Under the pieces are notes generated by a model, which searched no databases, was not told the origin of the DNA, and saw nothing but the letters and a program-made list of their open reading frames with translations. Below are positions 34,753 through 44,373 of a DNA stretch of 64,000 bases, piece by piece (the stretch's first letter is position 1; each line of letters opens with the position of its first letter). A program made the position numbers and the translations under genes. Source of the stretch: Evansella halocellulosilytica (lineage in GTDB: Bacteria > Bacillota > Bacilli > Bacillales > Salisediminibacteriaceae); NCBI RefSeq assembly GCF_002335745.1, contig NZ_NIST01000001.1, positions 391,981-455,980 on the forward strand, read 5' to 3'.

Positions 34753-35697
34753 ATGAGTAAATCAGCTGTACGAGCTAAAACAAATCCAGTACCGATTCAA
34801 CCTAATCAAGACCCTAAACAAAACAAAAAGAAAAGTAATCATGTTTTTCGCATGTTTTTGAAAAATGTAAAAAGAGATAAATGGGCGTTAACTGGTTTGA
34901 TCATCATCATTTTCTTCACTTTCGTAGCGATTTTTACAGATTTAATCGCTCCATATGATGTCTATGAAACGAACCGTGATGAATCTGGAGAAGTCGTCAG
35001 GCTACAGCCGCCTTCTACCGATCACTTATTCGGAACGACAAATACAGGAAGGGATGTATTTAGTCAAGTCGTCCAAGGAACTCGGACAGCAATGATTGTA
35101 GGTATATTAGCCGCAGTTCTTGTTACGTTTGTCGGTACAGCTATCGGGATTATTGCCGGTTATTTTGGAGGTTGGATCGATAACCTTCTCATGAGAATCG
35201 TCGATATCTTTTATGCGATTCCTTTTATCCCTTTTGTCATTGTCCTTGTCGCTCTATTGGAGCCAAGTATATGGAATATTATTTTAGCTGTCTCATTACT
35301 AACTTGGCGGACAGTTGCCCGTATTGTCCGTTCTCAAGTCCTTTCTGTAGCAAAACGTCCTTTTGTCAAAGCGGCTAAAGTTGCTGGAGCAGGTCACGGT
35401 CGGATTATGCTGCTCTATATTTTGCCAAATGTCGTCCCACTAGCTTTGTTAGAAATGGCGTTTATGGTCAATTGGGCGATTACCGCAGAAGCATCTGTTG
35501 CCTTTCTTGGATTTGGAGATCCTGGAATGACGAGCTGGGGACAGATTTTACACGATAACTTCTCAACTGGTAACTCTCGAACCGCTTGGTGGTGGGCTAT
35601 CCCACCCGGCTTAGCTATCGTCTTACTTCTCGTTTCCATTTTCTTCGTCGCAAGAGCTCTGGAAGACATCGTGAATCCTAGGTTAAGGAGGAGATAA
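34753..35697 (+). CDS. Peptide ABC transporter permease (DppC/OppC-like)
   Basis: The 314-aa permease has a basic cytoplasmic N-terminus, then six helices with LFGTTNTGRDVFSQVVQGTRTAM and the EAA loop RPFVKAAKVAGAGHGRIMLLYILPN, ending ARALEDIVNPRLRRR. The OppC_N and BPD_transp_1 layout is complete. ATG 34753 follows GGGGTGAG. The OppD-type ATPase starts 2 nt after the stop. Confidence 0.92.
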   Translation: MSKSAVRAKTNPVPIQPNQDPKQNKKKSNHVFRMFLKNVKRDKWALTGLIIIIFFTFVAIFTDLIAPYDVYETNRDESGEVVRLQPPSTDHLFGTTNTGRDVFSQVVQGTRTAMIVGILAAVLVTFVGTAIGIIAGYFGGWIDNLLMRIVDIFYAIPFIPFVIVLVALLEPSIWNIILAVSLLTWRTVARIVRSQVLSVAKRPFVKAAKVAGAGHGRIMLLYILPNVVPLALLEMAFMVNWAITAEASVAFLGFGDPGMTSWGQILHDNFSTGNSRTAWWWAIPPGLAIVLLLVSIFFVARALEDIVNPRLRRR

Positions 35698-35699
35698 TT

Positions 35700-36731
35700 G
35701 TGACAGCAGTATTGGAGGTTAACAATTTAAATATTGACTATGTGACAAAAGAAGGAACGCTCCAAGCCGTTCGTGATATCAATTTTAAACTTGAAGAAGG
35801 AGAACGCCTCGGTTTAGTCGGAGAAAGCGGTTGCGGGAAAACGACATTAGCAAAAGCATTGATGAGACTGCTTCCAGAAAACGGGGTCGTTTCAAATGGA
35901 GAAATTATCTTTAAAGGAAATGACCTTGTCCCAATGACAGATGAGCAAATCCGTCAGTTGCGCTGGAAGCACATTTCTATGATTTCACAAAGTGCTATGA
36001 ATGCCTTAAATCCAGTATATACTGTTGGCGATCAAATTATTGAAGCGATTCAAACACATGATAAAGTTAGTAAAAAAGATGCGTATGCAAGGGCAGCCGA
36101 CGTGTTTAATCTCGTAAACTTAGAAGAAAAGCGGCTAAAAGACTATCCACACCAAATGAGTGGCGGTATGAAACAACGGGCAATCATTGCCATGTCTCTC
36201 GTTCATGACCCTTCTCTTATTATTGCAGATGAACCGACAACCGCTTTAGATGTCGTTGTACAAGACAGAATTTTAAACCAAATTATTCAAGTTCAGAAAA
36301 AAATGAATAGCTCTATGGTGTTTATTACACACGATATATCAGTTGTATCAGAGACGTGTACGACTATTATTGTCATGTATGGTGGGAAAATGATGGAAAA
36401 AGCAAACAGACGCGATTTCTTTAAAAACCCTTATCACCCTTATTCGTTAGGTTTGCAAAATGCGTTTCCTAGTATTACTGATATGGGAGACGAATTGATT
36501 TCTATACCTGGCACGCCACCAAAGTTGATCAACCCTGAAGATGGTTGTCGATTTAAAGAACGCTGTCCATTCGCAACAAATAAATGCAACGAGACCCCAG
36601 AGCCTGTCGAAGTTGATAAAGATCATTTTGTTGCTTGCCATTATACAGATAAAGTGACGGAGTTTAGAGAAAAAGCCGCAAAATCTGCAACATGGGATCA
36701 ACAACAAGAAAAACTGATCGAAACGTCTTAA
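35700..36731 (+). CDS. Peptide ABC transporter ATPase (DppD/OppD-like)
   Basis: The 343-aa ATPase has Walker A GESGCGKTTLAK, signature MSGGMKQRAIIAM, Walker [14 protein letters not shown] and the C-terminal oligopeptide-transporter region with cysteines DGCRFKERCPFATNKC, which in relatives can bind an iron-sulfur cluster. GTG 35700 follows AAGGAGGAGATAATT. It acts with the DppF-type partner as a heterodimer. Confidence 0.93.
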   Translation: MTAVLEVNNLNIDYVTKEGTLQAVRDINFKLEEGERLGLVGESGCGKTTLAKALMRLLPENGVVSNGEIIFKGNDLVPMTDEQIRQLRWKHISMISQSAMNALNPVYTVGDQIIEAIQTHDKVSKKDAYARAADVFNLVNLEEKRLKDYPHQMSGGMKQRAIIAMSLVHDPSLIIADEPTTALDVVVQDRILNQIIQVQKKMNSSMVFITHDISVVSETCTTIIVMYGGKMMEKANRRDFFKNPYHPYSLGLQNAFPSITDMGDELISIPGTPPKLINPEDGCRFKERCPFATNKCNETPEPVEVDKDHFVACHYTDKVTEFREKAAKSATWDQQQEKLIETS

Positions 36732-36744
36732 GGAGGGATCGATT

Positions 36745-37800
36745 GTGCTAAATACAACAGTAAAAGAAATCGATCAAAACGCAGATAAATCTGTTTCAGA
36801 AAAACAACCATTCATTGAAATTAACCACCTGAAAAAGTATTACGATGTAGGAAGTGGATTTAAAGATTTATTTAAAAAAACGGAAACGAAAATAAAAGCA
36901 ATTGATGATGTTTCTTTACAAATAAACGAAGGTGAAATACTTGGACTTGCCGGTGAAAGTGGCTCAGGAAAAACAACAACTGGAGAAGTACTCATCCGCC
37001 TGCAAGACCCGACTGCTGGTGAAATTTTTATCGATGGAAGAGATATCGCGAAGATTCGCGGCAAGAAAGAAAAGGAATTTCGTAAAGATGTACAAATGAT
37101 ATTTCAAGATCCCTACGAGACGTTAAACCCGCGTTTTACCATTTTTAGAACGATCGCTGAGCCATTAAAAATCCAAGGCCTGAAAGATCAGGAACAAATT
37201 ATGAATCGTGTCATTAAAGCATTAGAAATTGCTGAACTCCGCCCAGCCCAAGATTATTTACAACGCTTCCCCCACGAACTTAGTGGCGGGCAACGGCAAC
37301 GCGTTGCGATTGCCCGCGGCATCGTAAATGATCCGAAATTCATCGTAGCTGATGAGCCGGTATCTATGCTCGATGTCTCAATACGTGCAGGAATTTTAAA
37401 TTTATTAAAAAGGCTACGTTCCGAAATGGGCTTAACGATGCTTTACGTGTCGCATGACCTTTCGACAATCAAATATTTATGCGACCGCATCGCAATTATG
37501 TATTTAGGGAAAATCGTTGAAATCGGATCTGTCAATGAAGTAATTAATAACCCTCAGCACCCTTACACGAAAACACTTCTCTCTGCTGTACCTGTGGCAG
37601 ATCCTGATATCGTTCGTGAAAGGATGCAAGTAACTGACGAAGTACCAGATCAAATCCATTTACCCGAAGGGTGCCGCTTTACCCCAAGGTGTCCGTTTGC
37701 GACTGATGAATGCAAAACGTGTGACCATGAGTTACGAAAGCTTGGAGATGATCAATTTAGTGCCTGCATCTACAACGGCGATGAACTGTTTAACAAATAG
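36745..37800 (+). CDS. Peptide ABC transporter ATPase (DppF/OppF-like)
   Basis: The 351-aa ATPase has Walker A GESGSGKTTTGE, signature LSGGQRQRVAIARG, Walker B FIVADEPVSMLDV and C-terminal EGCRFTPRCPFATDECK. GTG 36745 follows AAGGAGGGATCGATT. It ends the five-gene operon; no clear terminator was found directly behind it. Confidence 0.93.
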   Translation: MLNTTVKEIDQNADKSVSEKQPFIEINHLKKYYDVGSGFKDLFKKTETKIKAIDDVSLQINEGEILGLAGESGSGKTTTGEVLIRLQDPTAGEIFIDGRDIAKIRGKKEKEFRKDVQMIFQDPYETLNPRFTIFRTIAEPLKIQGLKDQEQIMNRVIKALEIAELRPAQDYLQRFPHELSGGQRQRVAIARGIVNDPKFIVADEPVSMLDVSIRAGILNLLKRLRSEMGLTMLYVSHDLSTIKYLCDRIAIMYLGKIVEIGSVNEVINNPQHPYTKTLLSAVPVADPDIVRERMQVTDEVPDQIHLPEGCRFTPRCPFATDECKTCDHELRKLGDDQFSACIYNGDELFNK

Positions 37801-37904
37801 CCATGATTCATTAAATGAGCTGCATATAGTGGTACTTTCGGTCTTGTTTCAAAAGCCACTTATTCCGTTACCACTTCCATAACGCTCAACTATAGAAGTT
37901 TCGC

Positions 37905-38205
37905 GGACATACGTTCCACTACTATGCAATTTTGGTGAACGATTCTCATGTTTTCACTAAATAACGAATCCGATGTCCGCCAAAAATCACAGCAGATTAT
38001 TGGAGCACCTAGGCAGACCTATGCGGACACTGAGTTCGCTAAATGCCCGAAAAGAGGTAATTTTCGGAGATTGGAGGTCACAGGATCCGCTATTGAGTCA
38101 AAAAGTCAATGATTTCATATGTTTTGGAGTGAATAACGGAACAGGTGTCCTCGAAAGTTGCGAGAAAGGCGTTTTTTGTCAAATAAGAGATCAGATGTCC
38201 GCAAA
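37905..38205. repeat. GGACA...CGCTATTT repeats, several units in both orientations
   Basis: Forward units start at 37905, 38025 (GGACACTGAGTTCGCTAAAT) and 38076 (GGTCACAGGATCCGCTATT), the last two 51 bp apart. Inverted units end in ATGTCC or GTGTCC at 37978, 38150 and 38200, the last two 50 bp apart. Together they fill most of the 548-bp gap before the symporter gene. Confidence 0.6.
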
Positions 38206-38348
38206 TAAAACCGATGACAACAACAAGAGTTTTGTTATACGAACGTAGTCTTGTTATAAAATCTCTTATATTTTTTTTCGAAAACTTGTTTCTATTTTTT
38301 CTGAATTTTTTATATAATAAGATAATCATAGAAAAAAGGGGGTATCTT

Positions 38349-39716
38349 ATGCTCGAAAACATTATTGAAAGTGTAAATGATGTCGTCTGGGGTGTGCCCA
38401 TGCTCATTTTAATTATGGGTACTGGAATCTATTTAACATTCAGACTTGCATTTTTACAATTTCGCACATTACCTTATGCATTAAAGTTAGCATTTAGCCC
38501 ACGTTCCCAAGACAAAAAATCCAAAGGAGATATTACACATTTCCAAGCACTTACAACTGCACTGGCGGCAACTATCGGTACTGGTAACATTGCCGGGGTT
38601 GCAACTGCTGTTGTCCTAGGTGGACCCGGGGCCGTCTTCTGGATGTGGATTTCTGCTTTATTTGGAATGGCGACCAAATATGCAGAGGCTGTTCTAGCCG
38701 TTAAATACCGTGTGCAAAACAAAAACGGCGAATTTTCAGGCGGTCCAATGTATTACATTGAAAAAGGGCTAAAGTTAAAATGGTTAGCTGTTTTATTTGC
38801 TATTTTTGGAGCACTTGCTGCATTTGGAATTGGAAACGTCGTTCAATCAAATTCAGTGTCAGATGCATTAAGTGCCAGCTTTAATGTTCCATCTTGGGTA
38901 ACCGGCCTCGTATTGATGGTTCTTGCAGGTCTTGTCATTCTTGGCGGTATTAAAGCAATCGGACGAGTAACAGCTTATTTTGTTCCTGTTATGGCATTAT
39001 TTTATATTATTGCGGGACTCGTCATCATTGTCACGAATTGGGAACTTGTTCCTGCAGCTGTCTCGTTAATATTCACTGACGCCTTTACTGGTCAAGCTGC
39101 TGCCGGGGGTGCGATCGGAGCTGTTATCCGTTGGGGTGTCGCAAGAGGTGTATTTTCAAACGAAGCCGGTCTCGGTTCTGCACCTATTGCTGCTGCAGCA
39201 GCTAAAACTGACTACCCTGGTCGACAAGCACTCGTTTCAATGACACAAGTGTTTATTGACACGATTGTCGTTTGTTCAATCACAGGAATTGCGATCGTTA
39301 TGGGTGACCTATATACAGGAGGCGCTTTACGGGGAGCTGACTTAACCTCTTCGACATTCGAATTTTTCCTTGGCGGAACAGGTGCGACGATCGTAGCAGT
39401 CGGTCTAACTTTCTTCGCGTTTTCGACCATTCTAGGATGGTCCTATTACGGAGAAAAATGTTTCGGTTACCTCTTCAAAGAAGAGTATGTAAAATATTAT
39501 CGCTTTCTCTTCGTTATCTTAATTTTTGCCGGAGCAATTGGTAAAATCGATGTTGTATGGGGTTTTGCAGACATTATGAATGGTCTCATGGCAGTCCCTA
39601 ACTTAATCGGACTTCTCGGTTTAGCAGGTGTCGTTGTTTCAGAGACCCACCGCTTCCTTAAAGTGGCGAGAGAAGAAAAGCTGCAGAAGAAAGATCCACA
39701 TTCCGAAAATCAATGA
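38349..39716 (+). CDS. Sodium:alanine symporter, AGCS family (AlsT-like)
   Basis: The 455-aa protein has about ten membrane helices. Family landmarks are VVWGVPMLILIMGTGIYLTFRL, HFQALTTALAATIGTGNIAGVATA, GPGAVFWMWISALFGMATKYAE and VFSNEAGLGSAPIAAA. It imports alanine, glycine or a related small amino acid with Na+. ATG 38349 follows AAAAAGGGGGTATCTT; the longer frame upstream lacks a ribosome site. A TATAAT at 38312-38317 may be its -10. Confidence 0.92.
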   Translation: MLENIIESVNDVVWGVPMLILIMGTGIYLTFRLAFLQFRTLPYALKLAFSPRSQDKKSKGDITHFQALTTALAATIGTGNIAGVATAVVLGGPGAVFWMWISALFGMATKYAEAVLAVKYRVQNKNGEFSGGPMYYIEKGLKLKWLAVLFAIFGALAAFGIGNVVQSNSVSDALSASFNVPSWVTGLVLMVLAGLVILGGIKAIGRVTAYFVPVMALFYIIAGLVIIVTNWELVPAAVSLIFTDAFTGQAAAGGAIGAVIRWGVARGVFSNEAGLGSAPIAAAAAKTDYPGRQALVSMTQVFIDTIVVCSITGIAIVMGDLYTGGALRGADLTSSTFEFFLGGTGATIVAVGLTFFAFSTILGWSYYGEKCFGYLFKEEYVKYYRFLFVILIFAGAIGKIDVVWGFADIMNGLMAVPNLIGLLGLAGVVVSETHRFLKVAREEKLQKKDPHSENQ

Positions 39717-39728
39717 CCGATCGTTCCT

Positions 39729-39764
39729 AAGGCGCCACCTTGAACGGGTGGTGCCTTCATTTAT
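39729..39764 (+). terminator. Terminator after the symporter gene
   Basis: AAGGCGCCACC/GGTGGTGCCTT, one G-U, then CATTTATT. Confidence 0.65.
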
Positions 39765-39903
39765 TGGTAATTTATACATATTTAAAAGAATGTAGACAAA
39801 AACAAGGATTTATAATCATGAACGTCAAATACTATAGTTGATCATTTTATAGTTATGCATTAAAATTAAAATCATTGAATATTTATTAGGAGAGGTGACC
39901 ATC

Positions 39904-41262
39904 TTGGAATCAAAACATCACGAACAGCAGTCTTCAGCAAGCATATGGAAGTTTATTATTCCGTCCTTATTAGGTATCGGATTATTTATGATGCCTATTC
40001 CAACAGAGGAAGGAATTACGATTCCGATTGCGCTTTTATCTGGAGGATTAGAAGACCTTCTAAGTGCCGCTCTACCAACAATTATGGCTTATATTATTTT
40101 ATTGAGCGTCCTAGGAGTGATTATTCATAAAGGATTTCGCCCATCAGCATTAGAAGATAGTACGTTTTTTAAGAACTTATTCGATATTCATCCATTTTGG
40201 TTTATCGTACGAATCATTGCTGCTGTATTAGCTTTTATGACGCTTTATCAAATTGGTCCTGAGTGGGTACATGATGCGGATACGGGAGGACTTCTTCTCG
40301 GGAGCTTACTTCCTACGCTTTTTGCGGTCTTTTTATTTGCCGGACTTTTCTTGCCACTACTATTAAACTTCGGTTTACTAGAATTTTTCGGCTCTTTGTT
40401 AACGAAATTAATGCGTCCGTTATTTACGTTACCAGGCCGTTCATCGATTGATTCCTTGACATCATGGCTTGGCGACGGAACAATCGGTGTATTATTAACG
40501 AATAAACAATACGAAGAAGGCTACTATTCAAAGCGAGAAGCAGCGGTTATTGGTACGACATTTTCAGTCGTTTCGATTACGTTTTCACTCGTCGTCATAA
40601 CCGAGGTCGGCCTTGACCATATGTTTGTTCCTTTTTATTTTACGGTCTTTATTTCAGGGTTAATCGCAGCCCTCATTATGCCCCGTATTCCACCGCTTTC
40701 TCGTAAGAAAAGTGAGTATGTGAGCGGCAACGAAGGAAAATTGGACGAGTCAATTCCTTCTGGCTACAACCCATTCAGTTGGGGTTTTAAAAAAGCTAGA
40801 GAACGTGCTGATAAAAATACGAGTTTCGTTGGCTTCTTTAAAGATGGATCTAAAAATGTCCTCGATATGCTTGTCGGAGTAGCACCAGTTGTAATGGCAT
40901 TTGGTACGATTGCAGTCATTATTGCTGAATTTACACCGGTATTCACATGGCTCGGTACTCCTTTCGTGCCAATTTTAGAAGCTATGCGTGTTCCAGAAGC
41001 AAGTGCAGCCGCAGAAACGCTCGTTGTTGGCTTTGCTGATATGTTTCTACCAGCTATCTTCGCTAGTGGTATCGAAAGTGAGATGACGCGATTTATTATT
41101 GCCTGTGTATCAGTCACTCAGCTCATCTATTTATCTGAAGTCGGTGGAGTATTATTAGGTTCGAAGATTCCAATCAACTTCAAAGATCTTTTAATTATTT
41201 TTATTGAACGTACGTTAATTACATTGCCGATCATTACATTGATTGCACATATCATCTTTTAA
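39904..41262 (+). CDS. YjiH family membrane protein with nucleoside-recognition (Gate) domains
   Basis: The 452-aa protein has about ten helices and the YjiH/SpmA-like Gate segment LTSWLGDGTIGVLLTNKQYEEGYYSKREAAVIGTTFSVVSITF, with FKDGSKNVLDMLVGVAPVVMAFG later on. It is probably a carrier of unknown substrate. TTG 39904 was preferred over GTG 39895 because AGGAGAGG touches the latter. It converges with the 5-oxoprolinase operon, so a role with amino-acid-like substrates is possible but not shown. Confidence 0.8.
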   Translation: MESKHHEQQSSASIWKFIIPSLLGIGLFMMPIPTEEGITIPIALLSGGLEDLLSAALPTIMAYIILLSVLGVIIHKGFRPSALEDSTFFKNLFDIHPFWFIVRIIAAVLAFMTLYQIGPEWVHDADTGGLLLGSLLPTLFAVFLFAGLFLPLLLNFGLLEFFGSLLTKLMRPLFTLPGRSSIDSLTSWLGDGTIGVLLTNKQYEEGYYSKREAAVIGTTFSVVSITFSLVVITEVGLDHMFVPFYFTVFISGLIAALIMPRIPPLSRKKSEYVSGNEGKLDESIPSGYNPFSWGFKKARERADKNTSFVGFFKDGSKNVLDMLVGVAPVVMAFGTIAVIIAEFTPVFTWLGTPFVPILEAMRVPEASAAAETLVVGFADMFLPAIFASGIESEMTRFIIACVSVTQLIYLSEVGGVLLGSKIPINFKDLLIIFIERTLITLPIITLIAHIIF

Positions 41263-41391
41263 TAAAACTAATAAAGATATATGGCTTTTTGATAGAATGA
41301 GTTGTATGGGGTGCAGCGCTCGCAAATTCCGTTGTAGGTATTCTTGATTTCGTCAAAATATCTACTTGTGCTTTAGTTACCTTATGAATTG

Positions 41392-41428
41392 ATAGAAAGG
41401 ATCAGGCAACAATCTGCCTGATCCTTTT
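41392..41428 (-). terminator. Terminator of the pxpBAC-ridA operon
   Basis: AAAGGATCAGGCA/TGCCTGATCCTTTT, a long perfect stem with short T-runs on both sides, so it probably works for both convergent units. Confidence 0.7.
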
Positions 41429-41436
41429 CATATATC

Positions 41437-41817
41437 TTATCCTTTTCTCGCGATAACCTCTACCTCAACTAATGCATCCTTTGGCAGCCGTGCTACTTCA
41501 ACAGCGCTTCGTGCTGGATACGGCTCTTCAAATTGTTCAGCGTACAACTCGTTTACTCGTACAAAGTCATTCATATCTTTCATAAACACAGTCACTTTTA
41601 TGACATCATTCATCGAACAGTTCGCCGCCTGCAATACAGCTTTTACATTGGCGAAAACTTGTTTCGTTTGTGCTTCCAGTCCTTCTTTCATTTCACCTGT
41701 TTCTGGATCTAAACCGATTTGCCCTGACGAGTAAACGATATCCCCCGAGATCACTGCTTGTGAATATGGACCGATTGCACTTGGTGCCTCATTCGTTTGT
41801 ACAATTTTTTTCTCCAT
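41437..41817 (-). CDS. ridA: RidA family reactive-intermediate deaminase
   Basis: The 126-aa protein is a complete YjgF/YER057c/UK114 domain with GPYSQAVISGDIVYSSGQIG, AVLQAANCSMNDVIKVTVFMKDM and YPARSAVEVARLPKDALVEVE, including the substrate-binding arginine of RidA proper. It hydrolyses 2-aminoacrylate-type enamines and imines. ATG 41817 follows AAAGGAGGCAAACAAATA, 20 nt after pxpC, so it is the fourth gene of the 5-oxoprolinase operon. Confidence 0.92.
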   Translation of the reverse strand: MEKKIVQTNEAPSAIGPYSQAVISGDIVYSSGQIGLDPETGEMKEGLEAQTKQVFANVKAVLQAANCSMNDVIKVTVFMKDMNDFVRVNELYAEQFEEPYPARSAVEVARLPKDALVEVEVIARKG

Positions 41818-41837
41818 TATTTGTTTGCCTCCTTTAT

Positions 41838-42803
41838 TTACTTTCCATGTAATAATTGAATTTGCCTTTGTTGCTCTGCTCGAATTCGTAACGCTTCGTG
41901 TGCTTGTCCTACTGATGTTTTTTGAAATGATACCGTGTGACCAGGTAATAATTGAGCAATTTTCCACAAATCAGCTGATATGACGTTTGCGATCTTTGGA
42001 TAGCCGCCTGTCGTTTGCCTGTCAGCCATTAGCACAATTGGCTGGCCATTCCCTGGCACTTGTATTGAACCTTTTGCAACTGCATCAGTGACAATCTCGT
42101 GTTCTCCGATATGCGCTAACGAACTTCCTTCCAAACGATAACCCATTCGGTTTGAATTTGGGCTGACTTTATATGATGCAGAATAAAATGTATGAATTGC
42201 ATCTTCTGTAAACATATGGGCTTGTGGCCCAGGAATAACTCGAACCAATTGATGGGACTTGTACGTTGGAATCATCGAGTGAGAGAGTCGGGCGCTATGA
42301 ATCCTTCTTTTTTTATTATAAGAGAATTGACTTGAATTGCATATTAATGAGTCACCTGATTTTAATGTTCTGCCTTCATAACCTCCGAATTTTCCAGCAG
42401 TGTACGTCGAGCTGCTTCCCATCACTTTTTTTACAGAGAACCCTCCTGCAACTGTTAAATAAGCCCTTGCCCCTTCTGCAGGTTTTCCAAATCGTAAGGT
42501 CTGTCCTTCTCTCATAAACATTTTACACCACGTTCCGACAGGTTCATGATCAATCGTTGGATTAAGGTCCGCCCCTGTTATACAAATCATTAAGTCACTT
42601 TCAGCTTTTAAACTTGGACCAACCATCGTAATTTCAAGACCAGCAGCAGATTGCTTATTTCCTAACAAAAGATTGCCCATTTGAAGTGCATCTTCATCCA
42701 TTGCTCCAGAAGGTGCCACGCCAAATTGTTGGTAATGATAACGCCCAATATCCTGAATCGTAGTATGTAATCCTGGCTCTATGACATGAAAGGCTTTCCT
42801 CAT
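41838..42803 (-). CDS. pxpC: 5-oxoprolinase subunit C (PxpC/KipA-like)
   Basis: The 321-aa biotin-dependent-carboxyltransferase-like protein has [48 protein letters not shown] and [26 protein letters not shown]-like sequence. PxpABC hydrolyses 5-oxoproline to glutamate with ATP. Its ATG overlaps the pxpA stop as ATGA, indicating coupled translation. In B. subtilis the homologue is KipA, first studied with the KinA inhibitor KipI. Confidence 0.93.
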   Translation of the reverse strand: [321 protein letters not shown]

Positions 42804-43570
42804 CGTCTCTCACCGATTGTTTCTAGTCTGATCTCTTCGTTCATAAAAAGCTGCCTAAGTTCTTTCACAAAGCTAAGTGCTTGCGCTCCATCTCCGTGTA
42901 CACATAAAGTATCTGCTTGAATAGGGATCTCTGTTCCATCAACTGCCGTTACCGTATTCATTTTCGCCATTTGCAGTGCTTGTTCCTTTGCTTTTTTCGG
43001 GTCATGAATAACAGCATGTTCTTGATTTCTTGGAGTTAGTGTTCCATCCGCTTCATATGTACGGTCGGCAAATACTTCTTCCGCCACAGTCAGCCCTGCA
43101 GCTTTACCTGTCTTCACAAGCTCGCTGTTCGCTAAACCGTATAATATTAGAGATTCATCGGTGCTTTTAAGAGCATTTACAATTGCTTCAGCGATTATTG
43201 GATCTTTCGCTGCCATATTGTAAAGAGCTCCATGCGGCTTCACATGATGTAACTTCGTACCGTACAAATGTGTAAAGCCTTTTAATGCATTTATTTGATA
43301 AACGATCATATTATATACATCATCGGATGAAACCTCCATATAACGTCTGCCGAATCCCGCTAAGTCAGGAAGGCCTGGATGTGCACCGATGGCAACCCCT
43401 TTTTCAGCAGCTATTTTTACAGTTTTATGCATCACATTATAATCACCTGCATGAAATCCGCAAGCAACATTTGCAGACGTCACATAATGTAACACTTGTT
43501 CATCCTCACCCATTTTGTAGTGACCGAAGCTTTCTCCTAGGTCACAGTTTAAATCTATCGTTTTCCCCAC
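42800..43570 (-). CDS. pxpA: 5-oxoprolinase subunit A (PxpA, LamB/YcsF family)
   Basis: The 256-aa protein has the family opening IDLNCDLGESFGHYKMG, then TSANVACGFHAGDYNVM, GAHPGLPDLAGFGRRYMEVS and HVKPHGALYN, with histidines and acids that line the active site. Its start overlaps the end of pxpB by 16 nt and its end overlaps pxpC. It takes part in ATP-dependent opening of 5-oxoproline. Confidence 0.94.
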   Translation of the reverse strand: MGKTIDLNCDLGESFGHYKMGEDEQVLHYVTSANVACGFHAGDYNVMHKTVKIAAEKGVAIGAHPGLPDLAGFGRRYMEVSSDDVYNMIVYQINALKGFTHLYGTKLHHVKPHGALYNMAAKDPIIAEAIVNALKSTDESLILYGLANSELVKTGKAAGLTVAEEVFADRTYEADGTLTPRNQEHAVIHDPKKAKEQALQMAKMNTVTAVDGTEIPIQADTLCVHGDGAQALSFVKELRQLFMNEEIRLETIGERR

Positions 43571-44304
43571 TTTTTACCTCCCCCTCTCGTAATTTTAGGT
43601 TTGAACGTACCCGACTCAACATTTTGCTGGATATATTCGAATTCTTCCTTGTCAATTGGTTTAAATCGGATTTTATCACCTGCTTTAATCAAAAACGGCA
43701 TATCATTTCTTAAATCAAATAACTTTACAGGGGTCTTTCCGATAATCTGCCATCCGCCAGGACTGTCTAGCGGATATACGCCTGTTTGCGCTCCAGCGAT
43801 ACCAACAGATCCTGCTGCAACGTACTTTCTTGGCTCACGTTTTCTCGGGGTCACTAGACTGGGTAGCATACCGCCTAAATATGGGAAGCCTGGCTGAAAG
43901 CCGATCATATATACATGATAGGAAGAATTAGAATGCCATTCAATGACTTTTTCTTCAGAACAACGATGGTACTCAGAAACATACCGTAAATCCGGCCCCG
44001 CTTCTTTTCCATAATACACTGGCAAGGTAATAACACAGTGATGTTGATGAGATTTTCCATCGTTTCTTTTCAACCGATTGATCAAATATTCTTTCACAAT
44101 TTCATAGCGAATCAATAAAGGATTATAATAAATCGTTACACTTGTATATGCAGGAACGAGTTCAACAAACCCTTTGAACGGATGTTGTTGTATGGATGCT
44201 GCAAAAGAATGTACACGATCATTTACTTGCATTGAGACTTCTAATCCGAATTCAATACGAATACCATTATCTCCGAGTGGTGAAATTGATAATGCCTCTG
44301 TCAT
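43555..44304 (-). CDS. pxpB: 5-oxoprolinase subunit B (PxpB/KipI-like)
   Basis: The 249-aa protein has the cyclophilin-like PxpB fold with IEWHSNSSYHVYMIGFQPGFPYLGG, TPRKREPRKYVAAGSVGIAG and TGVYPLDSPGGWQIIG. It is the first gene of the pxpB-A-C-ridA operon. Its 5' end faces the 23-unit repeat array, which starts about 70-110 bp upstream. In B. subtilis, KipI also inhibits KinA; whether this copy does is unknown. Confidence 0.93.
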   Translation of the reverse strand: MTEALSISPLGDNGIRIEFGLEVSMQVNDRVHSFAASIQQHPFKGFVELVPAYTSVTIYYNPLLIRYEIVKEYLINRLKRNDGKSHQHHCVITLPVYYGKEAGPDLRYVSEYHRCSEEKVIEWHSNSSYHVYMIGFQPGFPYLGGMLPSLVTPRKREPRKYVAAGSVGIAGAQTGVYPLDSPGGWQIIGKTPVKLFDLRNDMPFLIKAGDKIRFKPIDKEEFEYIQQNVESGTFKPKITRGGGKKWGKR

Positions 44305-44373
44305 AGATTCTCACCCCCGACTTTATTTTCCCCTATTATAACAATGATCAATCAACTGTGCTTTTTTACAACC

